A stretch of DNA of 64,000 nucleotides from DASQPA01 sp963757335 (GCA_963757335.1 CAVWRJ010000025.1:310001-374000), one strand, 5' to 3'. Counted from the first letter of the stretch, positions 51,418-61,085 are shown. Notes: a model not told the origin generated them from the letters alone. Numbers and translations are program-made.

Positions 51418-52836
51418 TTAGCGGGGGCCGCGCTGCCGGGTGTCGGGGGTGACGTGGGTCCGCCGGCAGCGGGACAGGTAGTCGCTCAGCTCCCGGACCA
51501 GGTCGAGGGTGACCCGCTCCATTCGGGCAGCCTTCTGGAAGACGAGAAGGGCCGCGAGGACCTCCCGCTGGACATCGCGCGACTGGAAGATCGGCAGGAT
51601 CTCCTCGGCCAACCGACGCATCTCGCCACTGCGCCCCTGCTGGGCGTAGATCTGGGCGAGGTCCAGGGAGAGAAGGGCCGCGTCGTACCCGAGCTCCCGA
51701 CCGACGAGCTCTCCGCGAACTTCCTGGAGCAGAGCCTCGGCAGGCTCGAAGTTCCCCAGCGAGAGAGCGATCTTGCCCTCAACCCACTGCAAGCGCATGA
51801 GGTTCATGCGATCCCCGAGCTCGGCGTAGAGATGGCGGGTGTCCGCCAGGAGGGCCAGCGCTTCGGTCTGGCGTCCGCTCTCGCTCAAACAGAGGATGAG
51901 GTTGTGGCGCGCCGCTACGAGGAGACGCGGCTCGAAGTGCAGGTCGACCCGCTCCAGGCCCGCATGGAGGAACTGGATGGCCTCTTCCGATCTGCCGGCG
52001 ACACCGTGGAGGAAGCCCTTGGCGATCAGGGCCTTCCCCACGAGGTGGAGGTCGCCGTTGCGATCCGCGATGTGTATCCCCTGGTCGAGCAATCGTACGG
52101 CCTCCCGGAAGCGTCCCTGGTTGCCCCGGAGAGACGCCTTGAGGAGCAGGATCCGGGCTTTTTCGAGCGGGTCTCCCGTGCCCTCCCTGAGGAGCTGCTC
52201 GGCCCGCGAGAATCCCTTCTCCGCCGATCGGAAATCGGAGCGGATGCGCTCGGCGTTGGCGAGCGTGGCCCAGGCCCGTGCCGCCAGGTCGTTGACCCGC
52301 GCCGTCCCATAGACCGCATGGCTCAGATGGGCGGCGGCGGCGGCTCCCAACTCGGCGAGATCGAGGGCGCGGCCGGGGTCCTGGAATCCCCACTCCCGGG
52401 ACTCTTCGAGCAGCAGGTCGCAGAGCGCCCAGCTCTGGAACCTCGCCTGCTGGGTGACCATGAGCCACTGCTCGTCGAAGGGGTGGACCGCAAGCTCTGC
52501 CAAGAGGGCCGGCGCGGCCTCCTGCTCGACGGCGAAGGCACGCTGCCGACGGCCGAGCTCCCGGCGCGCCGCGGCGAAGGCGGGCGCATAGTCGAAGTGC
52601 TCCGGGGCGTCACTCGTGTCGTCGGCGATGGCCGCGACGGCCGCGACGGCAGGCATGACCGCGGTCGGCGGCAGGAAACGCTCGGTCACTCGGCGGCAGC
52701 GGGCACATCCGGACAGGAGGTGGCCGATGATCTCGCGGCTCTCCTGGCGCGAGAGCTCGAGCTCACCGGCACTGCTGCCATGGCCGGCCCGACCGAACCG
52801 TTCGAGTTGCGCCCGCCGAGGGTGGCGTTCAACCAT
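51418..52836 (-). CDS. TPR protein with N-terminal zinc-binding HxxxCxxC motif (candidate anti-sigma/regulator)
   Basis: 472 residues. Near the N-terminus GHLLSGCARCRRV is the H-x3-C-x2-C motif of zinc-binding anti-sigma factors. The rest is a superhelix of TPR units (KARILLLKASLRGNQGRFRE, ALIAKGFLHGVAGRSEEAIQ, LDLAQIYAQQGRSGEMRRLA). No transmembrane segment is seen, so it is probably cytoplasmic. It overlaps the sigma-factor gene upstream by 8 nt, which makes that sigma factor its probable partner. Confidence 0.82.
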   Translation of the reverse strand: MVERHPRRAQLERFGRAGHGSSAGELELSRQESREIIGHLLSGCARCRRVTERFLPPTAVMPAVAAVAAIADDTSDAPEHFDYAPAFAAARRELGRRQRAFAVEQEAAPALLAELAVHPFDEQWLMVTQQARFQSWALCDLLLEESREWGFQDPGRALDLAELGAAAAAHLSHAVYGTARVNDLAARAWATLANAERIRSDFRSAEKGFSRAEQLLREGTGDPLEKARILLLKASLRGNQGRFREAVRLLDQGIHIADRNGDLHLVGKALIAKGFLHGVAGRSEEAIQFLHAGLERVDLHFEPRLLVAARHNLILCLSESGRQTEALALLADTRHLYAELGDRMNLMRLQWVEGKIALSLGNFEPAEALLQEVRGELVGRELGYDAALLSLDLAQIYAQQGRSGEMRRLAEEILPIFQSRDVQREVLAALLVFQKAARMERVTLDLVRELSDYLSRCRRTHVTPDTRQRGPR

Positions 52837-53362
52837 CTTGCGGCTCCCGCTGGAAGCCGACGGCCAGCAGTTGCCGGGTGAGCGCCGCCAGACAGCGGTT
52901 GGTGACCTTGCGGATGCTCGACGCGCGGTAGCCCATCTGTTCCGCCACCTCGGTCGGCCCGTAGCCCAGGCCGTAGCGCAGCCGGAGGAGGGACCGGCAG
53001 CGGACGGACAGCTTGCCGAGCACGCGGTTCAGGTCGCAGGTCAGCTCGGTCTTCTCCTGCTCCGGCGCCTGCGGCACGGAGATGAGGTCGAGGATCGCCG
53101 TATCCACGGCGTCACAGAGGCTGCCCCGGCGCTTACGCCAGTACATGATGCACTTCTTCTTGACCGTGCCGATGAGCCAGCTCTCCGGGCTGCGGATCTT
53201 GTCCCACTTGTAGAGGAGGGTCAGCTGGGCATCCTGCAGGATGTCCTCGGCGTCTTCGGGAGGAACCTCAAAGTGCCGCAAGACCCGCTCCAGCCTCGGC
53301 CGGGCGTTCTTGAGCAGCTTGTTGAGCGATTCTCGTAGTTCGGGGTGATCCAGAGTTGCCAT
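52829..53362 (-). CDS. ECF-like RNA polymerase sigma factor, paralogue 3
   Basis: 177 residues from the ATG at 53362 (MATLDHPELRESL); an upstream start at 53467 would add 35 unlikely residues. Region 2: ARPRLERVLRHFEVPPEDAED, LIGTVKKKCIMYWRKRRG; region 4: LRYGLGYGPTEVAEQMGYRASS and VTNRCLAALTRQLL. Translationally coupled to the zinc-motif TPR gene. Third member of the local family. Confidence 0.9.
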   Translation of the reverse strand: MATLDHPELRESLNKLLKNARPRLERVLRHFEVPPEDAEDILQDAQLTLLYKWDKIRSPESWLIGTVKKKCIMYWRKRRGSLCDAVDTAILDLISVPQAPEQEKTELTCDLNRVLGKLSVRCRSLLRLRYGLGYGPTEVAEQMGYRASSIRKVTNRCLAALTRQLLAVGFQREPQDG

Positions 53363-53497
53363 TAGCACCCAATGTCTGTCGCGTCGATTCGCGTAGGCTA
53401 GCACCCCGCTCGCCCCCTGTCCAGAAGGAGAGCCAGAGACCGGCTTTCGCCTCTCGGTCGACGTCACCCCACCCAGGCGCGATGCGCCCGCGTGCGG

Positions 53498-53788
53498 CTA
53501 GCCGCCGTTGGGATCGATGCCCGCGCCGTTGTCGCCCAGTGGATTCCCCAGGGGGCTCGACGTCTGCGGTCCGCCAGGGACCGGGGCCGGGGAAACACTG
53601 GCCAGCGCCTTTTCGGCCAGAGTCTTAAAGAACGAAAAAACGACGGGTAGAATTCCCTGCTGCGCGGCCGGACGCTCGACGCGGACCGCCTTGCCGGCGG
53701 CCTCTGCCGCCCCGGTGGAGGTCTCTGCCAACGCGCAGACGCCGGCCAGGACGATGACAGCGAAACGACGATTCCATCCCTTCCTCAT
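53498..53788 (-). CDS. Small exported protein of unknown function
   Basis: 96 residues from the ATG at 53788, with GGGGA just upstream as ribosome-binding site. Signal peptide FAVIVLAGVCALAETSTGAA, then a short hydrophobic stretch (ILPVVFSFFKTLAEKAL) and a Pro/Gly/Asn-rich tail. It lies upstream of the sigma/TPR cluster in the same direction, so it may be controlled with it. Confidence 0.65.
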   Translation of the reverse strand: MRKGWNRRFAVIVLAGVCALAETSTGAAEAAGKAVRVERPAAQQGILPVVFSFFKTLAEKALASVSPAPVPGGPQTSSPLGNPLGDNGAGIDPNGG

Positions 53789-53886
53789 GTATTCCCCTTC
53801 AGAGACTGCCTGGTTCAATTCCGGTCGCTTAAAGGACCGCCAATAAGAAGGGGTGCGAGCCGTGACCCTGCCGGGACAAAACGGTG

Positions 53887-53975
53887 GGGACTGGGTCATT
53901 TGAACCTGCGGGCGGTCTCCTTCGGGCTTCGCGCAGCCAGTCGTCCGTCCTCGGATTTCAAACGGACCCAGTATC
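53887..53975 (-). repeat. Dispersed structured element, copy E
   Basis: Arms near-complementary (ACTGGGTC with GACCCAGT); core on the minus strand with two bases missing in the GCGCTTCGCGC part. It precedes the small exported-protein gene in that gene's direction. Confidence 0.82.
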
Positions 53976-54028
53976 CAACGGCGAGCCCGGCGAGATCAGG
54001 ATCAGGATCGGGATAAGATCCGCGCCCG

Positions 54029-54835
54029 ATGGGTGTCTTCCTGCTCTTCCTGCTGGCGACCGCGCTCGGCTCGCTCACGACTCTCTACTGGATCCCCGAG
54101 CCCGACCTCGGCCGGGGGTACTTCCAGATGAACGCCCTGGTGATCCTGGGGCTCCTCGGACTGGCCCTGGCCGTGGTCCTGCTCCACCCCTTTCCGCGGC
54201 TCGGGATCGCGACGACCGCCGCGCTCGCCCTTTCTTTAGCCGGCGCTTTTCTCTACTACGCGGCGATCTGGAGGGAGCGCTGGGACCTCTGCCGCTGGCC
54301 GCTCTCGCTCGCCGCCGCCGCCTGCCTGGCCGGGCTCCTCCTCGCCGGCCGCGGCCTGGTGGGGCCGATCACCGAGCTCCCCCACCGGCAGCCGCTCCTC
54401 GCCGTGAGCCTCCTCGCCTCGGCTCTCCTCCTCGGCTGGTCGCTCATCACCATGCTCCTCGGCCACTGGTACCTGGTCGCCCCCCGGCTCACCTTCCGTC
54501 ACCTGGTGGTCTTCTGCCGGGCGCTCCTGGCGATCGTCGCCGTCCGCCTGCTGACCGTCCTCGCCTCGCTCGCCATGGCAGCCGGGGTCGACGAGCGGGT
54601 CGACCCCCATCCGCTCCACCTCCTGGCCGGCTTCGCGGGCCAGGGGATCTTCTTCTGGTTCCGCCTGCTCTGGGGCCTCGCCGTCCCCCTGCTGCTCGCT
54701 GCGATGGCTCTCCACTGCGCCCGCCAACGCTCGAACCAGTCGGCGACCGGCATCCTCTACGTGCTCGTCGTCGGCACCTTCATCGGCGAGATCACCGGCT
54801 ACTTCCTCACCGTGACGACCGGCGTGCCGGTCTAG
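54029..54835 (+). CDS. Polytopic membrane protein of unknown function
   Basis: 268 residues with about seven or eight hydrophobic helices (VFLLFLLATALGSLTTLYW, ALVILGLLGLALAVVLL, AALALSLAGAFLYYAAIW, LLAVSLLASALLLGW, VPLLLAAMALHCARQ, GILYVLVVGTFIGEITGYF). The stretch LLGHWYLVAPRLTFRHLV carries conserved-looking His and Arg residues. No transporter family is recognised. Confidence 0.8.
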   Translation: MGVFLLFLLATALGSLTTLYWIPEPDLGRGYFQMNALVILGLLGLALAVVLLHPFPRLGIATTAALALSLAGAFLYYAAIWRERWDLCRWPLSLAAAACLAGLLLAGRGLVGPITELPHRQPLLAVSLLASALLLGWSLITMLLGHWYLVAPRLTFRHLVVFCRALLAIVAVRLLTVLASLAMAAGVDERVDPHPLHLLAGFAGQGIFFWFRLLWGLAVPLLLAAMALHCARQRSNQSATGILYVLVVGTFIGEITGYFLTVTTGVPV

Positions 54836-54843
54836 AGGTTCGC

Positions 54844-55356
54844 CTGCGCATTCGCACGCAGTGCCGGGATTGCGGCCTCCCCTTCAGGGCCGAGCTCCGG
54901 CCCGACACGGGCGAGCTCCCCTGCCCCAACTGCGGCCGGTCGCGACCGGTCGCCGCCGCCGGTTGGAGCGATCTCCCGGCGGCGACCGTGGACGTCTGCC
55001 CCCTCTGCGGCTGCCGCCACCTCTACCCCCAGCGCGACTTCAACCGCGCCCTCGGCTGCACCCTGGTGGCGATCGGCGCCGCCCTCGTGCCCTGGACCTT
55101 CGGCCTCTCGCTCCTCGCCTTCGGCCTCGTCGATCTCTGGCTCTACCGGCGGCTCCAGGAAGTTGTCGTCTGCTACCGCTGCGACACGGTCTACCGCGAC
55201 GCTCGGCCGCTCCCCCGCCAGACGGAGTTCGACCTCCTGAAGCACGACGTGCTCAAGTACGGCAAGAGCTGGGACGACGAGAAGGCGGGAAAGACGGAAG
55301 AGGAAGCGGTACCGGGCGACGAGGGGGACCGCAGTCCACCCCCGCCGCCCGAGTAG
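54844..55356 (+). CDS. Zinc-ribbon protein with hydrophobic hairpin, apparently CTG-initiated
   Basis: About 170 residues: two N-terminal C-x2-C knuckles (QCRDCGLPF, CPNCGRSR), a further pair (CPLCGCRH and CYRCDTVY) separated by a hydrophobic segment (LVAIGAALVPWTFGLSLLAFG), and an acidic, Pro-rich tail. No ATG, GTG or TTG precedes the first cysteines in frame. A CTG at 54844 lies 5 nt after AGAGG, like the arrangement at priA. The coding sense is firm; the start is tentative. Ends 6 nt before metK on the opposite strand. Confidence 0.78.
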   Translation: MRIRTQCRDCGLPFRAELRPDTGELPCPNCGRSRPVAAAGWSDLPAATVDVCPLCGCRHLYPQRDFNRALGCTLVAIGAALVPWTFGLSLLAFGLVDLWLYRRLQEVVVCYRCDTVYRDARPLPRQTEFDLLKHDVLKYGKSWDDEKAGKTEEEAVPGDEGDRSPPPPPE

Positions 55357-55362
55357 CACGAC

Positions 55363-56569
<1,207 letters not shown>

Positions 56570-56688
56570 ATACGCACCTTTAGCGGTCGGTCAGGTGAAT
56601 CGTCTACTCCCACAGTGCTGGCGGAGGCGGATAGCGCGACTCGATCGAGGAAAAAGCCGAGAGAAGTCACCCGTTCGAGCGATCGAAA

Positions 56689-56717
56689 ATTCTACCATGC
56701 CCTGCCGGCCGCCCGAA
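56689..56717 (-). promoter_or_regulatory. Possible metK promoter
   Basis: TAGAAT (56689-56694, minus strand) with a weak TTCGGG 17 bp upstream. It predicts a leader of about 110 nt before metK, which includes a CACCT/AGGTG pairing close to the start codon. Confidence 0.4.
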
Positions 56718-56725
56718 CGGGGACA

Positions 56726-57319
56726 CTACCGGATGGGCCGGCTGTCGAGGATGCCGTAGAAGAGTGTCGAGATGGCGTGCAGGGTGGAGATGGCGACCGC
56801 CTTCCTCCGCGTCTCCAGGCCGCCGGTCAGGGACGAGATCATGCCGCCGCTCCGGCGGGTCCCGGGGACGGCCAGGGGGATCTGGTCGCTGTCGAGCCCG
56901 GCGATGATGCGCTCGGGGACCTGGATCGAGCCCGAGGAGCCCCAGGCCTCGCCCAAGAGCCCGCGGACGACCGTCCAGTTGCGCACGAAGTAGCAGTGCT
57001 TGCCGTCGACGTCCAGGCTGTGCAGGCCGCCCTCGGTGGCGACGTAGAAGTGATAGTTGTCGGCGAGCGCCGTCTCGAGCGCCATGGCGCGCTCGCGGGC
57101 GAGGCCGACCACCTCCTCGTCGGAGACCGGGAGGCCGATCGCCAGCTCTTCGACCTGCTGCGGCACGACGGCGACGGAGACGGTGCGGTCGAGCCCGTCG
57201 TGGAAGTAACGGAGGAAGCCGTCCCGCACGCCGAGCAGCTTGTCGGGCGACGGCCCTGCCACCGCTACCTCGACGCCCGTTTGGAGCCTTTGCCAGAAGT
57301 TCTTAAGATCTGTGATCAT
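56726..57319 (-). CDS. DUF84 family protein, probable non-canonical purine NTP phosphatase
   Basis: 197 residues. Matches the YjjX/DUF84 house-cleaning family: VAVAGPSPDKLLGVRDGFLRYF at the start as the nucleotide-binding segment (shown as parts), VGLARERAMALE, YHFYVATEGGL, and the end MISSLTGGLETRRKAV. Family members hydrolyse ITP and XTP. The ATG at 57319 overlaps the start codon of the divergent methyltransferase gene (CATG). Same direction as metK, 156 nt upstream of it. Confidence 0.82.
   Translation of the reverse strand: MITDLKNFWQRLQTGVEVAVAGPSPDKLLGVRDGFLRYFHDGLDRTVSVAVVPQQVEELAIGLPVSDEEVVGLARERAMALETALADNYHFYVATEGGLHSLDVDGKHCYFVRNWTVVRGLLGEAWGSSGSIQVPERIIAGLDSDQIPLAVPGTRRSGGMISSLTGGLETRRKAVAISTLHAISTLFYGILDSRPIR
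57281..57309 (+). promoter_or_regulatory. Possible promoter of the RNA methyltransferase gene
   Basis: TTGGAG (57281-57286), 17-bp spacer, TAAGAT (57304-57309), predicting a start of transcription within about 2 nt of the ATG at 57318. It lies inside the 5' coding part of the divergent DUF84 gene. Confidence 0.4.
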
Positions 57320-58106
57320 GATCCTCAGTCGCCACAATAAGACGGTCAAGGATATTCGTCGCCTGCGGCGAAGTAAAGGCGACCTCGCCCTCCTCGAGGG
57401 GCCCCACCTGGTGGGCGAGGCCCTGGCGGCCGGGCTCGCCTTGGAAATCGTGCTCGCCACCCCCGAATTCCTCGCCACCGCCGAGGGGGCTGCCCTCGCC
57501 CGCCGCCTCAAGGCGGCGCCCGTCGAGATCGCCCCCGAGATCCTGACCGAGCTCGCCGACGCCGACTCGCCCAAGGGCCTCCTCGCCGTCGCCCGCCTGC
57601 CGCGGTCCGGGGTGGACGGCCTGCCTCTCTGCCCGGGCTCGGCCTATCTCTATTTAGACGGTCTCCAGGACCCCGGCAACCTCGGCGCCCTCGCCCGGGT
57701 GGCGGAGGCGGTGGGGGTCGCTGGGCTCGCCCTGGCCCCCGGCACCGTCCACCCCAATCACCCGCGCGCCCTCCGCGGCTCGGCCGGGAGCCTGCTCCGC
57801 CTGCCGGTGGCCGTGAACGTGACCCCGGAGGCGCTCGCCGGCCATCTCGCCGTCCTTGCTCCGGACGCCCCGCGCTGGGCCGCCCTGGTGCCGCGCGGCG
57901 GCACCGACCTCTACTCCGCTCCCCTCTCCGGCACCCTCGTCCTCGCTCTCGGGGCCGAGGGGCCCGGCCTCTCCCCCGCCGCCGATGCGCTCGCCGACCT
58001 CCGTCTCACCATTCCCTTGGTGGCTCCCGTCGAGTCGCTCAACGCCGTCGTCGCCGCCGCACTGGTCCTCTTCGAGCTGCGGCGGCAATCGCAATCCATG
58101 GTCTAA
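57318..58106 (+). CDS. TrmH/SpoU-family RNA methyltransferase
   Basis: 262 residues. SPOUT knot motifs: YLDGLQDPGNLGALARVAEA, GAEGPGLSP, and IPLVAPVESLNAVVAAAL. The N-terminal substrate-binding part (KTVKDIRRLRRSKGDLALLEG) is typical of 2'-O-ribose methylases acting on rRNA (RlmB-like) or tRNA. The exact target cannot be set. Its start codon overlaps that of the divergent DUF84 gene by two bases. Confidence 0.92.
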   Translation: MILSRHNKTVKDIRRLRRSKGDLALLEGPHLVGEALAAGLALEIVLATPEFLATAEGAALARRLKAAPVEIAPEILTELADADSPKGLLAVARLPRSGVDGLPLCPGSAYLYLDGLQDPGNLGALARVAEAVGVAGLALAPGTVHPNHPRALRGSAGSLLRLPVAVNVTPEALAGHLAVLAPDAPRWAALVPRGGTDLYSAPLSGTLVLALGAEGPGLSPAADALADLRLTIPLVAPVESLNAVVAAALVLFELRRQSQSMV

Positions 58107-58116
58107 TCCGCCGGGA

Positions 58117-58206
58117 GTACTGGGGCAGTTTGAAATCCGAGGACGGGCGACTGGCTGCGCGGACGCCCGAAGGAGACCGCCCGCAGGTTCAAAAGGACCC
58201 AGTACC
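58117..58206 (+). repeat. Dispersed structured element, copy F
   Basis: Arms GTACTGGGGC and CCCAGTAC with the conserved core CGACTGGCTGCGCG; one or two bases are missing in the apical hairpin. It ends 22 nt before the rpiB start, in the same sense. Confidence 0.85.
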
Positions 58207-58228
58207 GGGAGAAACGAAGGGAGAGGAC

Positions 58229-58718
58229 ATGAAGATCGCCATCGGTTCCGACCACGCCGGCTTCCGCTACAAAGAGAAGATCAAGGAGCTGCTGACCAGC
58301 CTGGGGCACGAGGTGCACGACTTCGGGACCGACTCCGAGGCGCCGGTCGACTACCCCCTCTTCATCCGTCCGGTGGCCGAGGCGGTGGCCCGCGGGCGAC
58401 GCCGAACGCGGCATCGTCCTCGGCGGCTCGGGAAACGGCGAGGCGATCGTCGCCAACCGGGTCCCCGGGGTGCGCTGCGCTCTCTGCTGGAACGAGGAGT
58501 CGGCGCGGCTCGGCCGGCAGCACAACGACGCCAACGTCATCTCCCTGGGGGAAAGGATGATGACGCCAGAGACCGCCCTCGCCATCGTCCGCATCTGGCT
58601 CGACACCCCCTTCGAGGGCGGCCGCCACCAGCACCGGATCGAGCTCATCGATTCTCCCCCGCCCCCGCCGGCGTCCTCGTCCGGCTCGTACCCGCCGGCG
58701 TCCTCGTCCGGCTCGTAG
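58229..58718 (+). CDS. rpiB: Ribose-5-phosphate isomerase B, frameshifted
   Basis: Interconverts ribose-5-phosphate and ribulose-5-phosphate. Start: IAIGSDHAGFRYKEKIKELL with GGGAGAGG before the ATG. Near 58393-58399 one extra base in a GC run shifts the frame; in the second frame DAERGIVLGGSGNGEAIVAN and ARLGRQHNDANVISLGER, both expected RpiB segments, continue to the stop at 58716. The GSGNGE form is that of actinobacterial-type RpiB. The C-terminus is an exact 27-bp tandem duplication (58664-58717). Probably a sequence error; otherwise a pseudogene. Abuts murB with no spacing. Confidence 0.88.
58664..58717 (+). repeat. Exact 27-bp tandem duplication at the rpiB 3' end
   Basis: Two identical 27-bp units (58664-58690, 58691-58717) encode the Pro/Ser/Gly-rich tail; the second unit ends at the TAG stop. 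Confidence 0.9.
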
Positions 58719-59660
58719 ATGTCGCCCGACGCCCACGCGGCGCTCCGCCGTGAGCTGGGAGCGGCACGGGTCCGTCTGGCCGAGCCCCTGGCGCCCTACA
58801 CCACCTTCCGCATCGGCGGCCCCGCCGACCTCTTCTACGAGGCGGCGAGCGGCGACGAGCTCGCCGCCGCCGTCCTCGCCGCCCGGCGGCTCGGCGTGCC
58901 CTGGTTCCTCCTCGGCGTCGGCGCCAACATCCTGGTCGGCGATCGCGGCTTCCGGGGCCTGGTGATCCGCAACCGGGCGCGGCGGATCGAGCTCCTCCCG
59001 GGGGGCCGGCTCCGCGCCGAGAGCGGCACCCTGGTCGATCCCGACCTGATCGAGGGTGCCGTCTCTCGCGGCCTCTCCGGTGTCGAGCACTTCGTGGGCA
59101 TCCCCTCGACCGTCGGCGGCGCCCTCTGGCAGAACCTGCACTTCCTCTCCCCCGCCCCGGCCCGCGAGCGGACGATGTTCATCGCCGAGGTGACCCGGGA
59201 GGCCGAGATCCTGACCGAGGAGGGCGAGCGCCTTACGGTGGGGGTCGACTACTTTCAGTTCGGCTACGACCGGTCGATCCTCCACGTCCGCCGGGACGTC
59301 GTCCTCGCCGCGACCTTCGAGCTGACCCCCGCCGACCCTCTCCGCCTGCGCGAGATCATGGCCGAGAACCTCGACTGGCGCCGCGCCCGCCACCCCCCCT
59401 TGGACACCGAGCCCTCCGCCGGCTCCATCTTCAAGAAGATCGAGGGGATCGGCGCCGGGCGGCTGATCGACGAGTGCGGCTTGAAGGGAGAAACGCTGGG
59501 AGGGGCGAGGATCACCCCGCGCCACGCCAACATCATGATCAACCGGGGAGGCGCGACGGCGGCCGACGTGCGGGCGCTGATCGCGCGGGTTCAGGAGGTG
59601 GTCTTCGCGCGGACCGGATACCGGCTGGAGCCGGAGATCTCGTTCGTGGGGGAGTTCTGA
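58719..59660 (+). CDS. murB: UDP-N-acetylenolpyruvoylglucosamine reductase
   Basis: FAD enzyme reducing enolpyruvyl-UDP-GlcNAc to UDP-MurNAc in peptidoglycan synthesis. FAD-binding TTFRIGGPADLF and GVGANILVGDRGFRG; VEHFVGIPSTVGGALWQN; catalytic Ser in PSAGSIFKKI; C-terminal GGARITPRHANIMIN and EPEISFVGEF. 313 residues is normal. The IPSTVGG in place of the common IPGTVGG is a minor variant. The ATG immediately follows the rpiB stop. Confidence 0.95.
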   Translation: MSPDAHAALRRELGAARVRLAEPLAPYTTFRIGGPADLFYEAASGDELAAAVLAARRLGVPWFLLGVGANILVGDRGFRGLVIRNRARRIELLPGGRLRAESGTLVDPDLIEGAVSRGLSGVEHFVGIPSTVGGALWQNLHFLSPAPARERTMFIAEVTREAEILTEEGERLTVGVDYFQFGYDRSILHVRRDVVLAATFELTPADPLRLREIMAENLDWRRARHPPLDTEPSAGSIFKKIEGIGAGRLIDECGLKGETLGGARITPRHANIMINRGGATAADVRALIARVQEVVFARTGYRLEPEISFVGEF

Positions 59661-59684
59661 AGCTTCCGCGATAGCATATCGACC

Positions 59685-60656
59685 ATGAAAGCCATCCGCG
59701 TCCATCAGCTCGGCGGTCCCGAGGTGCTTAAGCTCGAAGAGATTCCCGATCCCCAGCCCGGCCCCGGCGAGGCGGTCGTCCGGGTCGAGGCGGCGGGGGT
59801 CAACTTCATCGACGTCTACCACCGGACCGGCCTCTACAAGGTCGCCTCTCTCCCCTTCACTCTCGGCCAGGAGGGCGCCGGGACGGTCGAGTCCGTGGGG
59901 GCGGGGGTTGCGGAGGTCGCGGCCGGCGACCGGGTGGCCTGGACGATCGTACAGGGGGCCTACGCCGAGAAGGCGCTGGTGCCGGTGGCGAAGCTCGTCC
60001 CGCTCCCCAAGGGGGTCTCGGCCCGGCAGGGTGCTGCCGCCATGCTCCAGGGGATGACCGCCCACTATCTCGCCTGCTCGACCTACCCCTTAAAAGCCGG
60101 CGACACCTGCCTCGTCCATGCCGCGGCCGGAGGGGTCGGTCTCCTCCTCTGCCAGATCGCCAGGCTTCGCGGTGCCCGGGTCCTCGGCACCACCTCTTCC
60201 GAAGAGAAGGCGGCGCTCGCCCGCGAGGCCGGGGCGGACGAGGTCATCCTCTACACCGAGAAGGACTTCGCGGTCGAGGTCAAGCGCCTGACCGGCGGCA
60301 AGGGGGTCGAGGTGATCTACGACAGCGTGGGGAAGACCACCTTCGAGAAGGGGCTCGACTGCCTGGTCCCGCGCGGCATGATGGTCACCTTCGGCCAGTC
60401 GAGCGGCAAGATCCCCCCCTTCGATCCGGCGATCCTGAACGTCAAGGGGTCGCTCTTCCTGACCCGCCCCTCGCTCGGCCACTACATCGCGACCCGCGAG
60501 GAGCTGCTGGCCCGGGCGGGCGACGTCCTCGGCTGGATCCGGGACGGCAAGCTCCAACTGCGCACCGAGCACGACTTCCCCCTCGCCGATGCCGCCGACG
60601 CCCAGCGCGCGCTCGAAGGCAGGAAGACGACGGGGAAAGTGCTGCTGATCCCCTAG
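59685..60656 (+). CDS. NADPH:quinone oxidoreductase, zinc-independent MDR family
   Basis: 323 residues. N-terminal GroES-like part HQLGGPEVLKLEEIPDP, AAGVNFIDVYHRTGLY, GQEGAGTVESVG; Rossmann motif HAAAGGVGLLLCQIA. These are the hallmarks of QorA (zeta-crystallin-like) quinone reductases, which lack zinc ligands. Starts 24 nt after murB and is the last gene of this plus-strand run. Confidence 0.92.
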   Translation: MKAIRVHQLGGPEVLKLEEIPDPQPGPGEAVVRVEAAGVNFIDVYHRTGLYKVASLPFTLGQEGAGTVESVGAGVAEVAAGDRVAWTIVQGAYAEKALVPVAKLVPLPKGVSARQGAAAMLQGMTAHYLACSTYPLKAGDTCLVHAAAGGVGLLLCQIARLRGARVLGTTSSEEKAALAREAGADEVILYTEKDFAVEVKRLTGGKGVEVIYDSVGKTTFEKGLDCLVPRGMMVTFGQSSGKIPPFDPAILNVKGSLFLTRPSLGHYIATREELLARAGDVLGWIRDGKLQLRTEHDFPLADAADAQRALEGRKTTGKVLLIP

Positions 60657-60659
60657 AGG

Positions 60660-61085
60660 GTCTGTCACAACCCGTCCGGCTCGACTTCCGACCTGTCCAA
60701 GCCGACTTCCGACCTGTCCGGGTCGACTTCCGACCTGTCCGGGTCGACTTCCGACCTGTCCGGGTCGACTTCCGACCTGTCCGGGTCGACTTCCGATCCC
60801 TAGAAGTCGACTTCCGACCCGTCCGGGTCGACTTCCAATGCGTAGAAGTCGACTTCCAATCCGTCCGGGTCGACTTCCAACGCATCGAAGTCGACTTCCA
60901 ATCCCTAGAAGTCGACTTCTCATCCGAGGAAAGTGACTTCCGACGGGTTTCTGCAGACTTCTTACGCTTGCAGCTCGACTTTAAAGCATGGGAAGTCCTC
61001 GTGGACGGACGAGAAGTGCCTTTCCACGGGTTCTGGAAGCACCCGGACAGATCCCTAAGGCAGGTCCGGGGCATTCGCGAAGTCG
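60660..61085. repeat. Degenerate 21-bp tandem array, locus 2
   Basis: Plus-strand units GACTTCCGACCTGTCCGGGTC are nearly identical at 60700-60790, then diverge (GACTTCCAATCCGTCC, GACTTTAAAGCATGGGAAGTC) toward the right, spreading about 30 bp into the 3' end of the next gene. The plus-strand frame gives DFRPVRV heptads, the same pattern as the minus strand of locus 1, and like that locus ends in units with QVRGIRE/PFHGFWK character. It fills the gap between the quinone reductase and the convergent lipoprotein gene. Confidence 0.88.

Noticed and set aside
56570..56690. SAM-II or SAH riboswitch before metK
   Set aside because: A GCTAAA and a short pairing are present but the remaining consensus positions could not be placed.
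60700..60790. CRISPR array
   Set aside because: Units are directly tandem with no unique spacers and no cas genes nearby; the same holds for the array at 22.7 kb.
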